NCBI RefSeq assembly: GCF_001557115.1
Contig: NZ_LSKQ01000144.1
Coordinates: 1-41,509 of the forward strand
Direction of reading: 5' to 3'
DNA from: Erythrobacter sp. CCH5-A1
GTDB taxonomy: Bacteria; Pseudomonadota; Alphaproteobacteria; Sphingomonadales; Sphingomonadaceae
DNA: 41,509 bases
The translations under genes and the position numbers were made by a program. The notes under the pieces are model-generated. The model worked only from the letters and a program-made list of their open reading frames with translations, had not been told where the DNA came from and searched no databases. Positions 27,846 through 36,162 of this stretch are shown here, piece by piece. Within the stretch, counting starts at the first letter, position 1, and each line of letters opens with the position of its first letter.

Positions 27846-30221
27846 ATGGCGCGTTTGATGATCGCATCGCTCAAGTCACTGGCCGACAGGATGCGGCGCG
27901 CGCTCGGCTCTCCGGGCGGTCACGAGGCTGTTCTCAAGGCAAAACTGGACCGCCGCTCGGGCGCCGACCTGCTGCGTCGCAAGCGCATGAAAGTGGCGGT
28001 GATGGCGATCCTGTTCGGGGTGGTATCGGCGGCAATTGACCTGCCGCTACCGGCCGAGGATGCGCTGCGGCTGGCGCGCGTGCAACTGCGCGCACGCCCG
28101 GCGCCGCAGGAAATCGCGATGATCGCGATCGATGACGAAACGCTCAACCAACTTGGCCAGCCAATGACGAACCGGCATCAAGACAGCGCGGTCATCGACC
28201 GCCTTGTCGATGCCGGGGTTAAACGGATCGTGTTCGACCGGGCGCACGCCGACCCGGATACCCCGGCGAGCGATGCAGAATTCGCGCGAACGCTTGCCAA
28301 GCACCGCGGACGGGTTTGGTTGGGAATGCTGGCCAGCCACTCCATCAGGTTCCAGAAGGCGGATCCCTTCGTACCGCTGGAGGAGTTTCGCAAGGTCGCT
28401 CCGCAAGCCTCGATGGGCGGGTTCCTCAGCCCGCTCGGCCTGTCCTGGCGGCTTCCTACGGAGATCGAGTACGAAGGCGTGAGATACCCGACGATCTCTG
28501 CGGTGCTTGCGGGTTACGAAGGGCCTGCGGTGCATTACCGGCCCGATTTCGCGTTCAATCCGATGACGGTTCCGACCTTCCGCTACGTCGATGTCCTCAA
28601 TGGGCGGGTCGGTGCCGAGCAGCTCGCGGGCAAGAGCGTGATCATCGGCAATACCTTCATCAATTCGCCGGACATGTACCGGCACCCGCTCTACGGCAAG
28701 ATTTCCGGAACCTATGTCCAGATCCTCGGTGCCGGCACGCTATTGCGCGATCAGCCTTTGGATCTGTGGGCGATCCCGGCGCTGCTGCTTGCGGCGATCG
28801 TCATCCTTGTCCAAGCGCTCGGCCAGCGTCGTTCGATGGGTCTGCTGTGGTTGCCCGTCATAGTCCTTCCCCCGGTCGCCTTCGTGCTCGATGAGTTTAC
28901 GATCAACTTCGGCATGGTCTCGGCCTTTCTCGCGCTCCTGTTTGCCGCGATCGGGTTCAGCCGCATCAACAGCAAGTATTTCAGCGCCGGTATCGACGCG
29001 ATGACGACTACGGCTATCAGCTCGGAGCAGGCCAATGCCGATTGGGACGTGTTCGCGCTCAAGATCGCCAATCTGTCCGAGCTATCCGAGGAATGGAGCT
29101 CGCGCGACATCGGCGATTTCGTCAACACGCTGATCGGCTATGTGAAGGGCCCCGGCGAAATCAGCGACATCGCCTTCGAGCGCGATGTGCTGATCTGGCT
29201 TGCGCCGCGCATGGAGAATGTCGAGCTCGAACGCCACACCGATGGCCTCGCACTGATGCTGAAGACCGCGATCAGTCATGACTGGCAATCCTCCCATGGC
29301 GCGCCGGCGATCGGGGTCGACACCAATTACGACCTGCCCGTTTCCCTGCGCATCAAGAAGGCGATGCAGGCGGCGGACGAGGCTGCGACCCGCGGTGTGC
29401 GCTTCATCATCAACGACGCCGCGCATCTCGAAGCGCGCACCCAGCGGCTCGAGCTGATCCGCGTGCTCGAAAAAGGCCTGCGCGATCGCAACATCGGCGT
29501 GGCCTACCAGCCCAAGATCGATCTCGCATCGGGCCGGATCGTCGGCGCCGAAACACTGATCCGCTGGCGCCCGGACGGCGGCGAACTCATCAATCCGCAG
29601 GATCTCGTTCTGGCTGCCGAAGCCGGCGACCGGATCAACGAGCTGACCGTGGTGGTAATGGAGACCGCGCTGGTCGACGGCAAGCAGGCGATCGCGCTCG
29701 ATCCGCGCTTCAAGCTGGCGGTCAACATGTCGGCCAAGAGCCTCTCCGACACGCACCTCATGTTCGACATCATGACGCTGCTCGGACGCTACAATTTCCC
29801 GCCCGAGAACCTGACGCTCGAGCTGACCGAGACCGCCAAGCTCGAAGACCACCGGATCGCGCCCCAGATTGCGGCCTTGAAGGCGCGCGGGATCTGCCTG
29901 TCGATCGACGATTTCGGCACCGGCGAATCGAACCTCGAATACATCGAGAAGCTGCCGAGCTCGGAGCTCAAGATCGACAAGAAGTTCGTGCAGCAAATGG
30001 CGCGATCCGAGGAAAGCCGCGCCGTGGTGCGCGCGACGATCGAGATTGCCCATTCGCTGGGCAAGGTTGTGGTCGCCGAAGGGGTCGAGGACCTCGAGGT
30101 GGCCGCGACCCTCCGCGCGATGGGCTGCGACCAGGCTCAAGGCTTCCTGTTCTCGCAGGCGATCGGAATGCCCGAGCTGCTGGCGATGATGGGCGGTGGC
30201 AGGGCAGCAATTAACGGTTGA
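27846..30221 (+). CDS. CHASE2 - degenerate GGDEF - EAL membrane signalling protein
   Basis: This 791-residue protein has an N-terminal helix near residues 48-66 and a periplasmic CHASE2 sensor domain (about 70-310; I-A-M-I-A-I-D-D-E-T-L). A cluster of helices near 315-385 and a cytoplasmic half follow. In the middle, the position expected for G-G-D-E-F reads E-R-D-V-L-I-W-L-A-P (about 445-454), so this module cannot make c-di-GMP. The EAL domain begins near 530. Its signature is E-T-L at 569-571 (Ala replaced by Thr), but Asn in N-M-S, Glu in L-E-L-T-E, D-D-F-G-T-G at 688-693, Lys in L-K-I-D-K, Glu in V-A-E-G-V-E-D and Gln in Q-G-F are intact. A phosphodiesterase switched by a periplasmic signal is likely. 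The stop is followed closely by a CtrA-type site. Confidence 0.9.
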   Translation: MARLMIASLKSLADRMRRALGSPGGHEAVLKAKLDRRSGADLLRRKRMKVAVMAILFGVVSAAIDLPLPAEDALRLARVQLRARPAPQEIAMIAIDDETLNQLGQPMTNRHQDSAVIDRLVDAGVKRIVFDRAHADPDTPASDAEFARTLAKHRGRVWLGMLASHSIRFQKADPFVPLEEFRKVAPQASMGGFLSPLGLSWRLPTEIEYEGVRYPTISAVLAGYEGPAVHYRPDFAFNPMTVPTFRYVDVLNGRVGAEQLAGKSVIIGNTFINSPDMYRHPLYGKISGTYVQILGAGTLLRDQPLDLWAIPALLLAAIVILVQALGQRRSMGLLWLPVIVLPPVAFVLDEFTINFGMVSAFLALLFAAIGFSRINSKYFSAGIDAMTTTAISSEQANADWDVFALKIANLSELSEEWSSRDIGDFVNTLIGYVKGPGEISDIAFERDVLIWLAPRMENVELERHTDGLALMLKTAISHDWQSSHGAPAIGVDTNYDLPVSLRIKKAMQAADEAATRGVRFIINDAAHLEARTQRLELIRVLEKGLRDRNIGVAYQPKIDLASGRIVGAETLIRWRPDGGELINPQDLVLAAEAGDRINELTVVVMETALVDGKQAIALDPRFKLAVNMSAKSLSDTHLMFDIMTLLGRYNFPPENLTLELTETAKLEDHRIAPQIAALKARGICLSIDDFGTGESNLEYIEKLPSSELKIDKKFVQQMARSEESRAVVRATIEIAHSLGKVVVAEGVEDLEVAATLRAMGCDQAQGFLFSQAIGMPELLAMMGGGRAAING

Positions 30222-30227
30222 TTAGGG

Positions 30228-30242
30228 TTAATAATGTGTTAA
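30228..30242. promoter_or_regulatory. Perfect CtrA-type binding site
   Basis: The bases TTAA-TAATGTG-TTAA match the alphaproteobacterial CtrA consensus TTAA-N7-TTAA exactly. A further GTTAA copy follows at 30258-30262. The site lies six bases after the EAL gene stop and 40 bases before a tiny ORF. Confidence 0.6.
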
Positions 30243-30282
30243 ACCTTCGAGCATCGGGTTAATCGATGCAACGGAGGCCTTT

Positions 30283-30321
30283 ATGTGGGCATGGTTTTAT
30301 GAGTGCTTGGGCACCCGCTAA
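30283..30321 (+). CDS. Possible 12-codon microprotein or leader peptide
   Basis: The ORF encodes M-W-A-W-F-Y-E-C-L-G-T-R and stops with TAA. A textbook GGAGG lies five bases before the ATG, stronger than the site of most genes in this window. A CtrA-type site lies upstream and an intrinsic terminator begins 22 bases after the stop, so the unit looks self-contained. Two Trp, one Phe, one Tyr and one Cys in 12 residues is striking. It could be a microprotein, a leader peptide or part of a small RNA. I do not recognise it. Confidence 0.5.
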   Translation: MWAWFYECLGTR

Positions 30322-30343
30322 GAGGTTGCCTCATAATTGAGTT

Positions 30344-30370
30344 AAAGCCCCGGGAAACCGGGGCTTTTTT
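30344..30370 (+). terminator. Intrinsic terminator with GAAA tetraloop
   Basis: A perfect 10-bp stem (AAAGCCCCGG with CCGGGGCTTT) closes on GAAA and ends in a run of six T. It would end transcripts from the 12-codon unit and any readthrough from the EAL gene. The rest of the gap to 30532 shows no other feature I can support. Confidence 0.93.
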
Positions 30371-30532
30371 CGTTTCTGGGGGCGTTTAGAAGGCGTCGCG
30401 AGAGGCCGCTTAACCGCCAGAGCGGATCGCCAAGTCCTTGCGAATCAGGGTTAATGCGCACCGCCCAAAAGCGCCAAAAGGCTTGGAACGAGGTCCCGCG
30501 CCTTTGTTTGACAGCAAGAATGCAAAGGAAAT

Positions 30533-30609
30533 TGGTCGGGGAGAGAGGATTCGAACCTCCGGCCCCTGCCTCCCGAAGACAGTGCTCTACCAGGCTGAGC
30601 TACTCCCCG
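30533..30609 (-). tRNA. tRNA-Pro (anticodon CGG)
   Basis: The reverse strand forms a cloverleaf. The acceptor stem CGGGGAG pairs with CTCCCCG. The anticodon loop TTCGGGA sits on the stem CTGTC/GGCAG, and the T-loop contains GGTTCGAAT. The discriminator is A and CCA is encoded. Length is 77 nt. It reads CCG. Confidence 0.97.
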
Positions 30610-30662
30610 ACCGTGTCGTTCCCGCGCGGCCGGAAGGCCCTGCGGGTCGAGGCAAGGCGCGC

Positions 30663-30691
30663 CCTATAGGTGTGGATGGGCATGGTGGCAA
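30663..30691 (-). promoter_or_regulatory. Promoter of tRNA-Pro
   Basis: On the reverse strand TTGCCA and TATAGG are 17 bases apart, 54 bases before the tRNA 5' end. The -10 box is the same as for tRNA-Asn. It overlaps the leader of the divergent thyA gene. Confidence 0.65.
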
Positions 30692-30720
30692 GCGGGCAAT
30701 TGCAGCCTATAGTCACAGCC

Positions 30721-31689
30721 ATGGCCACGAGCGCGATTCCCCATTCCGGCACTCCTCAAGCGCATCCCGAGCAGCAATATCTCGATCTGATGCGTCAGAT
30801 CTGGGAGACCGGCAGCGAGCGGATCGACCGCACCGGCGTCGGCACCCGATCGGTCTGCGGGGCGATGCTGCGATTCGACCTCGGCGACGGCGCCATGCCG
30901 CTGCTCACCACCAAGCGGGTCTACTGGAAGACCGCGACCCGCGAGCTGCTGTGGTTCCTGACCGGCGAGACCAACATCCGTCCGCTGGTGTTGCAGGGCG
31001 TGAAGATCTGGAACGAATGGCCCCATGCGCGCTATGTCCGCGAGGCGGGCGAGCAGGTCAGCCTCGAGGATTTCGTCCAGCGAATCGCCGATGACGAACA
31101 ATTCGCCCACCGCTGGGGCGACCTCGGCCCGGTCTATGGCAAGCAGTGGGTCGACTGGCCGACCTACCGCTATCGCCCGGACGGCCTCTACGAGAAGGGC
31201 GAGGGCATCAACCAGATCGCGCAGGTGATCGATTCGCTGCGCACCAGCCCCGGCAGCCGCCGCCACATCATCGAAGGCTGGAACGTCGCCGAGCTCGATC
31301 GCATGGCGCTTCCCCCTTGCCACAAGACCTACCAGTTCCATGTCGTGGGGGATGGTGGCGAGGCACGGCTCAATTGCCTGCTCTACCAGCGCAGCTGCGA
31401 TGTTGCGCTCGGCCTGCCGTTCAACCTCTGGTCGGCGGCGCTGCTAACCGCGATGATCGCACAGCAGGTCGGCATGGAGCCGGGCGAGCTGGTTTGGATG
31501 GGGGGCGACGTGCACCTTTATCTCAACCACGCTCACCTCATCGAGGAGCAGCTTGCCCGCCAGCCGCAGGGGCACCCGCGGCTCGAGATCATCCGCAAGC
31601 CCGAAACAATATTTGGATATCGGATCGAGGACTTCGTGGTGCATGATTACGCGCCGCTGCCGCCGATCAGCGCACCTGTTGCGGTGTGA
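30721..31689 (+). CDS. thyA: Thymidylate synthase ThyA
   Basis: ThyA makes dTMP from dUMP using methylene-tetrahydrofolate as carbon donor and reductant. The 322-residue protein has the phosphate-binding R-I-D-R-T-G-V-G-T-R loop near residues 36-46, the nucleophile Cys200 in A-L-P-P-C-H, the R-S-C-D-V-x-L-G-L-P-F-N block and the late G-D-V-H-L-Y-x-N-H. It is longer than the 264-residue E. coli enzyme by an internal insert around residues 100-160, common in this family. The ATG beginning M-A-T-S-A was chosen; an earlier in-frame start would add residues overlapping the tRNA-Pro promoter. Confidence 0.96.
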   Translation: MATSAIPHSGTPQAHPEQQYLDLMRQIWETGSERIDRTGVGTRSVCGAMLRFDLGDGAMPLLTTKRVYWKTATRELLWFLTGETNIRPLVLQGVKIWNEWPHARYVREAGEQVSLEDFVQRIADDEQFAHRWGDLGPVYGKQWVDWPTYRYRPDGLYEKGEGINQIAQVIDSLRTSPGSRRHIIEGWNVAELDRMALPPCHKTYQFHVVGDGGEARLNCLLYQRSCDVALGLPFNLWSAALLTAMIAQQVGMEPGELVWMGGDVHLYLNHAHLIEEQLARQPQGHPRLEIIRKPETIFGYRIEDFVVHDYAPLPPISAPVAV

Positions 31690-31709
31690 AGGCTCCGGGT
31701 TCGCCGTGC

Positions 31710-31738
31710 TTGACCGCTGCGTAGCGGTGAAATAAAAA
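31710..31738 (+). promoter_or_regulatory. Promoter of the branched-chain dehydrogenase operon with operator-like dyad
   Basis: TTGACC at 31710-31715 and TAAAAA at 31733-31738 are 17 bases apart. The dyad ACCGCT-GCGT-AGCGGT (31713-31728) covers the -35 edge and the spacer, where a repressor would block polymerase. A second palindrome, AATACGTATT, follows at 31737-31746. Transcription would start near 31745, leaving a leader of about 60 bases. Confidence 0.55.
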
Positions 31739-31803
31739 TACGTATTCAAGCAATGATCCCACTCGCCCGGCGCGTGGTCGATCACACGGGGAGAGCGCGA
31801 CTG

Positions 31804-33099
31804 ATGGCTGATCCAGCGACAGGCGGCGAGGGCAATCGTCCGGCGCTCGCGCTGCATGTGCCCGAGCCCAAGTATCGTCCCGGCGACAAGGCCGATTTCT
31901 CGCATATCGACATCGGCGCCCCCGGCGACCAGCCGCGCCCGGACGAGGGTATTCACCCCTCGCAGATGGCAGGCCTTGCCTATGGCCTCGTGCGCGTGCT
32001 GGGCGACGACAACCTTGCCCACGGCCCGTGGAACCCGCGCCTCAGCCCCGAAACGTTGCGCGCCATGCTTGGTCACATGGCGCTGGTGCGCGCCTTCGAT
32101 GAGCGCATGTTCCGCGGCCAGCGGCAGGGCAAGACCAGTTTCTACATGAAGTGCACCGGCGAGGAGGCGACCTCGATCGCTCCCGCGATGGCGCTCGCCA
32201 GCGACGACATGATCTTCCCCTCCTACCGCCAACAGGGCATCCTGATCGCGCGCGGCTATCCGCTGATCGAGATGATCAACCAGATCTACTCGAACAAGGC
32301 GGACAAGCTGAAGGGCCGCCAGCTGCCGATCATGTATTCGAGCCGCGAGCACAGCTTCTTCTCGATCTCGGGCAACCTTGCCACCCAGTGCCCGCAGGCG
32401 GTGGGCTGGGCGATGGCCTCGGCGGTCAAGGGCGACAGCCGCATCGCGGCAAGCTGGGTAGGCGAGGGCTCCACGGCGGAAGGCGATTTCCACTCGGCCT
32501 GCACCTTTGCCGCCGTTTACAACGCGCCGGTGATCCTCAACGTGGTCAACAACCAGTGGGCGATCAGCAGCTTCAGCGGGTTCGCCGGGGCCGAGCGGAC
32601 CACCTTTGCCGCGCGCGGCCTTGGTTACGGAATCGCGGCCCTGCGCGTTGACGGCAATGACGCGCTGGCCTGTTATGCCGCAGCCGAATGGGCCGCAACC
32701 CGCGCGCGCGGCAATCACGGGCCGACGCTGATCGAATATTTCACCTATCGCGCCGAAGGGCATTCCACCTCGGACGACCCTTCGGGCTACCGCAGCGCGC
32801 AGGAGCGCGAGGAATGGCCGCTCGGCGACCCCGTCACGCGGCTCAAGAACCACCTTATCGCCATCGGCGAGTGGGACGAGGATCGCCACGCGGCGATGGA
32901 CCTCGAATGTGCCGAGCGCGTCAAGGCGACGACCAAGGAGGCCGAGAAGAACGGCATCCTTGGCCATGGCCTCCACCACCCGTTCCACACCATGTTCGAG
33001 GATGTCTACGAAGAGCTGCCCTGGCACCTCGAGGAACAGGCCGAACAGGCCATCCGCGAACGCATCGCCAAGTTCGGCACCGAAAGGCCCTTCGGATGA
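31804..33099 (+). CDS. bkdA1: Branched-chain 2-oxoacid dehydrogenase E1 component, alpha subunit
   Basis: With the beta subunit this thiamine-diphosphate enzyme decarboxylates 2-oxoacids from Val, Leu and Ile and loads the acyl group onto lipoyl-E2. The 431-residue protein has the expected length for bacterial BkdA1, which is longer than pyruvate E1 alpha. The thiamine motif is seen as G-E-G-S-T-A-E-G-D-F-H..V-V-N-N-Q-W-A-I-S, and the activation-loop region as Y-R-A-E-G-H-S-T-S-D-D-P-S-G-Y-R. The start follows GGGAG at about nine bases; an upstream ATG at 31753 has none. The stop overlaps the next start in ATGA, indicating translational coupling. Confidence 0.94.
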   Translation: MADPATGGEGNRPALALHVPEPKYRPGDKADFSHIDIGAPGDQPRPDEGIHPSQMAGLAYGLVRVLGDDNLAHGPWNPRLSPETLRAMLGHMALVRAFDERMFRGQRQGKTSFYMKCTGEEATSIAPAMALASDDMIFPSYRQQGILIARGYPLIEMINQIYSNKADKLKGRQLPIMYSSREHSFFSISGNLATQCPQAVGWAMASAVKGDSRIAASWVGEGSTAEGDFHSACTFAAVYNAPVILNVVNNQWAISSFSGFAGAERTTFAARGLGYGIAALRVDGNDALACYAAAEWAATRARGNHGPTLIEYFTYRAEGHSTSDDPSGYRSAQEREEWPLGDPVTRLKNHLIAIGEWDEDRHAAMDLECAERVKATTKEAEKNGILGHGLHHPFHTMFEDVYEELPWHLEEQAEQAIRERIAKFGTERPFG

Positions 33100-34151
33100 G
33101 CGACCTTATCCCTTCCGTCGGTGACGCCGTGCTCGAGGAGCGCCGCCTCAACATGATCGAGGCGATCAACGAAGCGCTCGACATCATGCTCACCCGCGAT
33201 CCCGACGTGATCATCATGGGCGAGGATGTCGGCTATTTTGGCGGTGTGTTCCGCGCCACGGCGGGCCTTCAGGCCAAGCACGGCAAGACCCGCGTGTTCG
33301 ACACGCCGATCAGCGAATGCGGGATCATCGGGGTTGCTGTGGGGATGGGGGCATATGGCCTGCGCCCCGTGCCCGAAATCCAGTTCGCCGATTACATTTA
33401 CCCCGGCCTTGACCAGCTGATCTCGGAAGCGGCGCGCCTGCGCTACCGCTCGGCGGGCGACTACATCGCGCCGATGACCGTGCGCTCGCCCTTCGGCGGC
33501 GGGATTTTCGGCGGTCAGACCCACAGCCAGAGCCCCGAGGCGCTGTTCACCCATGTGGCGGGCCTCAAGACCGTGATCCCGGCGACCCCGCATGATGCCA
33601 AGGGGCTGCTGATTGCTGCCATCGAAGACAATGATCCGGTGATCTTCTTCGAGCCCAAGCGCATTTATAACGGCCCGTTCTCCGGCTATTACGACAAGCC
33701 GGTCGAGCCGTGGAAGAAGCACCCGGATTCGGTGGTGCCGGAGGGCTATTACAAGGTCCCGCTCGGCAAGGCGCGCACCGTGCGCGAAGGCGAGGCGCTG
33801 ACCGTGCTCGCCTATGGCACGATGGTCCACGTGGCCGAGGCGGTGTGCCGCGAGAAGGGCGTCGATGCCGAAATCCTCGACCTGCGCACGCTGGTGCCGC
33901 TCGATATTCAGGCCATTGAAGCTTCGGTCGCAAAGACCGGGCGCTGCCTGATCGTCCACGAGGCGACCCGCACGTCCGGCTTCGGCGCGGAGCTATCCGC
34001 GCTCGTCACCGAACGCTGCTTCTACCACCTCGAAGCGCCCGTCGAACGCGTCACCGGCTTCGACACGCCCTATCCCCACAGCCTCGAATGGGCCTATTTC
34101 CCCGGCCCGGTCCGCATCGGCGAGGCGATCGACAAGCTTCTCAAGGACTGA
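33096..34151 (+). CDS. bkdA2: Branched-chain 2-oxoacid dehydrogenase E1 component, beta subunit
   Basis: This 351-residue subunit completes the E1 active site. Typical segments are M-G-E-D-V-G-Y-F-G-G-V-F-R near residue 45, F-D-T-P-I-S-E-C-G-I-I-G, the E-I-Q-F-A-D-Y-I-Y-P-G segment, and R-S-P-F-G-G-G-I-F-G-G with Q-T-H-S-Q-S-P-E, all characteristic of the branched-chain type. Its ATG overlaps the alpha-subunit stop by four bases, and the E2 gene begins seven bases after its own stop. Confidence 0.95.
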   Translation: MSDLIPSVGDAVLEERRLNMIEAINEALDIMLTRDPDVIIMGEDVGYFGGVFRATAGLQAKHGKTRVFDTPISECGIIGVAVGMGAYGLRPVPEIQFADYIYPGLDQLISEAARLRYRSAGDYIAPMTVRSPFGGGIFGGQTHSQSPEALFTHVAGLKTVIPATPHDAKGLLIAAIEDNDPVIFFEPKRIYNGPFSGYYDKPVEPWKKHPDSVVPEGYYKVPLGKARTVREGEALTVLAYGTMVHVAEAVCREKGVDAEILDLRTLVPLDIQAIEASVAKTGRCLIVHEATRTSGFGAELSALVTERCFYHLEAPVERVTGFDTPYPHSLEWAYFPGPVRIGEAIDKLLKD

Positions 34152-34158
34152 CCCGACA

Positions 34159-35442
34159 ATGGCCAAGTTCATTTTCAAGATGCCCGACGTGGGCGAAGGC
34201 GTGGCCGAGGCGGAAGTCGTCGAGTGGCACGTGAAGGTCGGCGACCGGGTCGAGGAAGACCAGCACATCGTCGACGTGATGACCGACAAGGCGACCATCG
34301 ATATCGAAAGCCCCGTTTCAGGTGTCGTGACGACGCTCGCGGGCGAGGTTGGCGATGTGGTCGCGATCGGCGCCATGCTGCTGGTGATCGAGACCGAGGG
34401 CGAGGTTTCCGAAGAGGAAGCCGAGGCCGCTGCCGAACAGGCCGAGGACGATATGTCCGACGCGCCGACCTCGGAAGAGGTGGCAGAGCGGATCGAGGCC
34501 GAGAACCCCGACGCACCGGACGCTGACGATACGGCACTTGCCGCGCCTGCACCTGCGCCCGAACACAAGGGCGAAGCCAAGGTCCTCGCCAGCCCCGCCG
34601 TGCGCCAGCGTGCACGCGATCTCGGCATTGATCTCGCGCAGGTGAAACCCGCTGCCGATGGCCGCGTGCGCCATGCCGATCTCGACGCCTTCCTTGCCTA
34701 TAATGGCGGCTTCGGCGCGGCGGGCAAGGCGCGCGCGGACGAGACGATCAAGGTCATCGGCCTCAGGAAACGCATCGCGCAGAATATGGCCGCGGCCAAG
34801 CGCCACATCCCGCACTTCACCTATGTCGAGGAGTGCGACGTCACCGACCTTGAGGAACTTCGCGCGCAGCTGAACGCAGCGCGGGGCGACAGGCCCAAGC
34901 TCACGATGCTGCCGCTGCTGATCACCGCGATTTGCAAGGTGATCCCGCAATACCCGATGATAAACGCGCGCTTCGACGACGAGGCCAATGTCGTCACCCG
35001 CTACGGCGCGGTGCATCTCGGCATGGCGGCGCAGACGGACAGCGGGTTGATGGTGCCGGTGATTCGCGATGCGCAGGGCAAGAACCTGTGGCAGCTGGCG
35101 CGCGAGATCGGACGGCTTGCTGAAGCTGCGCGCAGCGGCAAAGCCACGTCGGAGGAGCTTTCGGGCTCGACCCTGACGGTTACGTCATTGGGGCCCCTCG
35201 GCGGCGTCGCCACAACCCCCGTCATCAACCGCCCCGAGGTCGCGATCATCGGCCCGAACCGCATCGTCGAGCGCCCGATGTTCGTCCCCGACGGGATGGG
35301 CGGCGAGCGCATCGCTAAGCGCAAGCTGATGAACATCTCGATCTCCTGCGATCACCGCGTGGTCGACGGGCACGATGCGGCAAGCTTCATTCAGGCGATC
35401 AAGAAGCTGATCGAGACGCCGGCGCTTCTGCTGGTCGACTGA
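34159..35442 (+). CDS. bkdB: Dihydrolipoamide branched-chain acyltransferase (E2)
   Basis: E2 transfers the acyl group from lipoate to coenzyme A and forms the structural core of the complex. The 427-residue protein has one lipoyl domain with Lys44 in M-T-D-K-A, an acidic linker (about 85-125), and a peripheral-subunit-binding domain starting L-A-S-P-A-V-R-Q-R-A-R-D-L-G. The catalytic domain carries H-R-V-V-D-G-H-D, with His399 and Asp403. The usual third enzyme, dihydrolipoamide dehydrogenase, is not encoded after it in this window and must come from elsewhere. Confidence 0.95.
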   Translation: MAKFIFKMPDVGEGVAEAEVVEWHVKVGDRVEEDQHIVDVMTDKATIDIESPVSGVVTTLAGEVGDVVAIGAMLLVIETEGEVSEEEAEAAAEQAEDDMSDAPTSEEVAERIEAENPDAPDADDTALAAPAPAPEHKGEAKVLASPAVRQRARDLGIDLAQVKPAADGRVRHADLDAFLAYNGGFGAAGKARADETIKVIGLRKRIAQNMAAAKRHIPHFTYVEECDVTDLEELRAQLNAARGDRPKLTMLPLLITAICKVIPQYPMINARFDDEANVVTRYGAVHLGMAAQTDSGLMVPVIRDAQGKNLWQLAREIGRLAEAARSGKATSEELSGSTLTVTSLGPLGGVATTPVINRPEVAIIGPNRIVERPMFVPDGMGGERIAKRKLMNISISCDHRVVDGHDAASFIQAIKKLIETPALLLVD

Positions 35443-35475
35443 TTGGGTTAATGTCAGGGCCGGGAGGTGTCCGAC

Positions 35476-36042
35476 ATGACCCGTGATCCGCGCATCGACG
35501 ACTACATCGCCAAGGCGGCGCCCTTCGCGCAGCCGATCCTCACGCATGTCCGCGCGCTGGTGCACCATGCGCTGCCGGAGGCCGAGGAGACCATCAAGTG
35601 GGGCATGCCGCACTTCATGGTGGGGGGAAAAAACCTCGTCGGGCTCGCGGCGTTCAAGGCGCACGCCTCGGTGGTGATCCATCACGAGGAGCGCACCGGC
35701 GAGGGGATGGGCGCACTCGGCAAGTTGACAAGCCTCGCCGATCTGCCGCCCGACGAGCAATTGGTCGCCCGCTTTCAGGCCCGCCCGGCAGCGCTGGCGC
35801 AGCCCAAGCCCAAGCGTGCGCCCAAGCCCGAGTTGCCCGTCCCGCCAGCCTTCGCGGCCGCGCTCGATGCAGCACCGGCAGCCCGCGCGCGTTTCGACGC
35901 CTTCGCCCCCTCGCACCGCCGGGAATATGTCGAATGGATTGCCGACGCCAAGCGCGACGACACCCGGGCCAAGCGCATCGCGCAGGCGGTGGGATGGCTT
36001 GCCGATGGCCGCAAGCGCAACTGGAAGCACGAGAATTGCTGA
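35476..36042 (+). CDS. DUF1801 / YdeI (OmpD-associated)-type protein
   Basis: This 188-residue soluble protein has two parts. Residues about 1-110 are a DUF1801 fold (E-E-T-I-K-W-G-M-P-H-F near residue 38). Residues about 120-185 are the YdeI/OmpD-associated region (F-x-A-F-A-P-S-H-R-R-E-Y-V-E-W-I..A-K-R-x-x-T-R-A-K-R-I), joined by a Lys/Pro linker. The biochemical role of the family is not established. The ATG has GGGAGG at eight bases, better than an earlier GTG. It follows E2 by 33 bases and could be transcribed with it, but no functional link is obvious. Confidence 0.88.
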   Translation: MTRDPRIDDYIAKAAPFAQPILTHVRALVHHALPEAEETIKWGMPHFMVGGKNLVGLAAFKAHASVVIHHEERTGEGMGALGKLTSLADLPPDEQLVARFQARPAALAQPKPKRAPKPELPVPPAFAAALDAAPAARARFDAFAPSHRREYVEWIADAKRDDTRAKRIAQAVGWLADGRKRNWKHENC

Positions 36043-36080
36043 GCGGCCAGCGCACCCCTCAAAATTTGCCGTAATGGCCG

Positions 36081-36109
36081 TTGACAGCCCCAAGCCGCGA
36101 GCCTAATGG
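36081..36109 (+). promoter_or_regulatory. Promoter of tRNA-Asp
   Basis: A consensus TTGACA at 36081-36086 and TAATGG at 36104-36109 are 17 bases apart. The -10 element lies 53 bases before the tRNA 5' end. Confidence 0.75.
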
Positions 36110-36162
36110 CGCTGCTCCACGAGCGGGACGGCATCGCCGGAACGCTCGCAAGGACAAGATGC

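Noticed and set aside
31713..31728. Dyad ACCGCT-GCGT-AGCGGT considered as terminator of thyA
   Set aside because: No T-tract follows on the thyA strand (A-rich instead), and the dyad sits inside a good -35/-10 pair, so promoter/operator is the better reading.
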